A program made the translations under genes and the position numbers. A stretch of DNA of 8,001 nucleotides from Acidimicrobiaceae bacterium. Lineage in GTDB: Bacteria > Actinomycetota > Acidimicrobiia > Acidimicrobiales > UBA8592. The DNA lies in the NCBI GenBank assembly GCA_002715405.1, contig PAZD01000017.1:39096-47096 (forward strand), read 5' to 3'. Positions 6,499 through 8,001 of the stretch are shown here, one piece after another. The notes under the pieces are model-generated. The model had not been told where the DNA came from, did no database searches, and saw nothing but the letters and a program-made list of their open reading frames with translations. Within the stretch, counting starts at the first letter, position 1, and every line of letters begins with the position of its first letter.

Positions 6499-7281
6499 AT
6501 GACTAAAACAAAAGAAGGGACAATAGAGATCAGCACCGATGGTGAGATCGGATATTTGACTATCAAGAACCCCGAAAATCGAAACGCCATGAATCTGTCA
6601 ATGTACAAACAGTTCCCAGACTCCGTAACGAAACTTCTTAACGCAAATATCCGAGTAATTATCGTCCGCGGATATGGAGAAGAAGCCTTTGGAGCTGGCT
6701 CAGACATCTCAGAGTTTAATGAATTACGTTCGAGCGGGAACGCCCACATATACGACCATGCTGAAGTTAAAGCTCATACGGCATTAACTGATGTTCCCGT
6801 TCCCACATTGGCCATGATTCATGGAGCATGCCGCGGCGGAGGACTCGCTATCGCGCTGGCATGTGATCTTCGATTCGCCAGTGATGACGCTAGTTTTGCA
6901 GCACCGCCTGCAAAACTTGGAATCGCTTTCCCAGACTCAGCAGTGGAATTGCTCACAGTCACCGTAGGCGATTCTCATGCTCGTCATCTTCTCCTCACTG
7001 CGAGCACGATCAACTCCAACGAGGCATACCGCATAGGTTTAATCCACAGAATTAACAAAAAGTTGGAGCTGGGTGAGGTCGTTAATTCAACAGCTTCTCA
7101 GATATCTAAACTAGCTCCGCTATCACTAGCAGCAGCGAAAACAAGCTTGGCGCAACTAAAAGGACAAGCTACTGCTGAACAAGTTCAGAAAGCAATCGAT
7201 AACTGTTATAGAAGCAACGACTACCAAGAAGGTATATCAGCTTTCATAGCAAAGCGTAAGCCGAACTTTGACGGCACGTAA
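6499..7281 (+). CDS. Crotonase-fold (enoyl-CoA hydratase/isomerase family) protein lacking both hydratase glutamates
   Basis: A 260-residue crotonase-superfamily protein, usual length. The oxyanion-hole and CoA-binding parts are present: AFGAGSDISEF (63-73) and MIHGACRGGGLAIALACDLRFA (106-127). In rat mitochondrial hydratase the water-activating residues are Glu144 (GGGCELA) and Glu164 (QPE). Here those positions are Ala117 (GGGLAIA) and Pro137 (APPAKLG), so ordinary hydration is not expected. Other crotonases (decarboxylases, isomerases, hydrolases, thioesterases) use different residues, and a branch with sequences like RFASDDASF-PPAKLGIAFP occurs widely without these glutamates. An in-frame TAG three codons upstream (6490-6492) leaves ATG 6499 as the sensible start. 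GAGGA directly abuts this ATG with no spacer, a poor ribosome-site geometry. It is 42 bp after the CoA transferase and 48 bp before the next gene, consistent with an operon. The fold is certain; the reaction is not assigned. Confidence 0.92.
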   Translation: MTKTKEGTIEISTDGEIGYLTIKNPENRNAMNLSMYKQFPDSVTKLLNANIRVIIVRGYGEEAFGAGSDISEFNELRSSGNAHIYDHAEVKAHTALTDVPVPTLAMIHGACRGGGLAIALACDLRFASDDASFAAPPAKLGIAFPDSAVELLTVTVGDSHARHLLLTASTINSNEAYRIGLIHRINKKLELGEVVNSTASQISKLAPLSLAAAKTSLAQLKGQATAEQVQKAIDNCYRSNDYQEGISAFIAKRKPNFDGT

Positions 7282-7318
7282 CCAAAGAATCTGATACACC
7301 ATGAAAAGAATACATACG

Positions 7319-7332
7319 AAGGAGAACCTATG
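7319..7332 (+). promoter_or_regulatory. Shine-Dalgarno fixing the start of the truncated right-edge gene
   Basis: AAGGAG at 7319-7324 lies five bases before ATG 7330, normal spacing. It supports this ATG rather than the in-frame methionine at codon 11 (ATG 7360). Confidence 0.75.
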
Positions 7333-8001
7333 AATGAGTACCCCGTCCGCGCAGGGAGTATGTTGTACACACTCGTTGACCCGGATAAAGGCCACGAGGT
7401 TGCTTATAACCGGTGGTATGAAAGAGATCATTTCTACGCTGGCTGCCTAATCGGCCCTTGGCTCTTTGCGGGAAAACGCTGGGTAGCTACCAGACAATTA
7501 AAAAACCTTCGTTTCCCTGATGATGGGAATGTGACAATCCCAGTCGATCGAGGATCATACTTAGCAACATACTTTGTGCTTGAAGGAAAACATGATGAGC
7601 ATTTTAAATGGGCGGCCGAGCAGGTGTGGGAACTCTATGCAAATGACCGAGGCTTTCCAGATCGCCAGCATGCCCACACAGTCATGTTTGACGCCCCATG
7701 GGCTGTATACCGTGATGAGGACCACGTCCCCATTGAGCTCTCCTTTGACCATCCATATCAGGGACTCGGGAATGTGTTTCTTGATCGCTCAGAAGGAACC
7801 ACTGAAGAAGAGTTACGCTATTTCCTCGAAAATGAAGCCTTGCCAGGACTTCTCTCTTCAGGTTCTCCCATCGCATCGTGCGTAAATTGGAAACCAATTC
7901 CTCGAAATGACGACATCGATGGAAATGCGCCTATGGATTTAGGTTCTCCTACAGGAAACGAAGAGCGAATTAACCAGATGTTTTTTCTTGAAGATAACCC
8001 T
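7330..8001 (+). CDS. Conserved hypothetical protein, probable EthD-like dimeric alpha/beta-barrel, 3' end missing
   Basis: An open frame of 224 codons runs off the right edge without a stop. It begins MNEYPVRAGSMLYTLVDPDK and has the good AAGGAG site in front. The first part (about 8-50) contains a strand, then GHEVAYNRWYERDHFYAG and IGPWLFAGKRWVATR. This is the strand/helix/His pattern of EthD-like and other dimeric ferredoxin-fold barrels. A second similar segment seems to start near residue 146 (GLGNVFLDRS, a helix with EEELRYFLENEALPGLL, then GSPIASCVNWKPIP at 178-191), so the chain may hold two barrel halves. It is rich in Trp, Tyr, Phe and His, has no signal peptide and no membrane segment, and looks cytosolic. 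I recognise the pattern from unnamed proteins in actinobacterial catabolic clusters but know no reaction for it. EthD itself is needed for ether degradation with unclear chemistry. The position 48 bp after the crotonase suggests membership in the same operon. Confidence 0.8.
   Translation, partial: MNEYPVRAGSMLYTLVDPDKGHEVAYNRWYERDHFYAGCLIGPWLFAGKRWVATRQLKNLRFPDDGNVTIPVDRGSYLATYFVLEGKHDEHFKWAAEQVWELYANDRGFPDRQHAHTVMFDAPWAVYRDEDHVPIELSFDHPYQGLGNVFLDRSEGTTEEELRYFLENEALPGLLSSGSPIASCVNWKPIPRNDDIDGNAPMDLGSPTGNEERINQMFFLEDNP

Noticed and set aside
7301..7333. Ten-codon open frame (MKRIHTKENL) whose TGA stop overlaps the ATG at 7330 in an ATGA arrangement
   Set aside because: It has no ribosome site, its body contains the Shine-Dalgarno of the next gene, and its composition is unremarkable; most likely chance. 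Conservation of the overlap in relatives would revive it as a coupling leader.
7574..7897. Open frames of 71 and 103 codons overlapping the right-edge gene
   Set aside because: The 7330 frame has a better ribosome site, stays open to the edge and shows coherent fold-like motifs; these are shadows of it.

Overview
The window looks like a chromosomal piece from a moderate-G+C bacterium (mid-40s percent by eye), most likely a member of the Actinomycetota. The methionine aminopeptidase carries the N-terminal extension typical of mycobacterial MetAP1c, and the MaoC protein resembles mycobacterial HtdZ (Rv0130), in both cases by comparison with remembered sequences. Modest G+C together with CoA-transferase, acrylyl-CoA-reductase and crotonase genes would suit a marine or freshwater lineage such as Acidimicrobiia, but that placement is inference.

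Left arm, minus strand (1-1995): a MaoC-type hydratase, a type I methionine aminopeptidase and a histidine-phosphatase gene cut by the window edge. All three run leftwards with gaps of 41 and 56 bp. The order could be one transcript, but the aminopeptidase has its own -10-like element at the spacing expected for a leaderless start.

Centre: a 44-bp divergent intergenic region (1996-2039) with one A/T island separates the MaoC gene from a plus-strand cation diffusion facilitator (2040-2960) of the SLC30A9/ZnT9-like type. That transporter has its own Shine-Dalgarno sequence.

Right arm, plus strand (3035-8001): a probable catabolic operon. It contains an AcuI/YhdH-type acrylyl-CoA reductase, a 783-residue fusion of two class III (CaiB/BaiF) CoA-transferase domains, a crotonase-fold protein and a partial protein that looks like two tandem EthD-like alpha/beta-barrel halves. 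Gaps are 80, 42 and 48 bp, with no terminator seen. The set suggests an acid is activated to its CoA thioester, remodelled by the crotonase and reduced at the enoyl-CoA level. The partners recall acrylate/DMSP clusters (acuN-acuK-acuI, or the two-domain DddD), but the crotonase lacks both hydratase glutamates, so the chemistry is probably not a simple copy of those pathways.

There is no gene-free stretch over 300 bases. I saw no rRNA, tRNA, CRISPR array, insertion sequence or integrase. The most interesting material is the 3035-8001 cluster and the recurring fixed spacing between -10-like elements and start codons.
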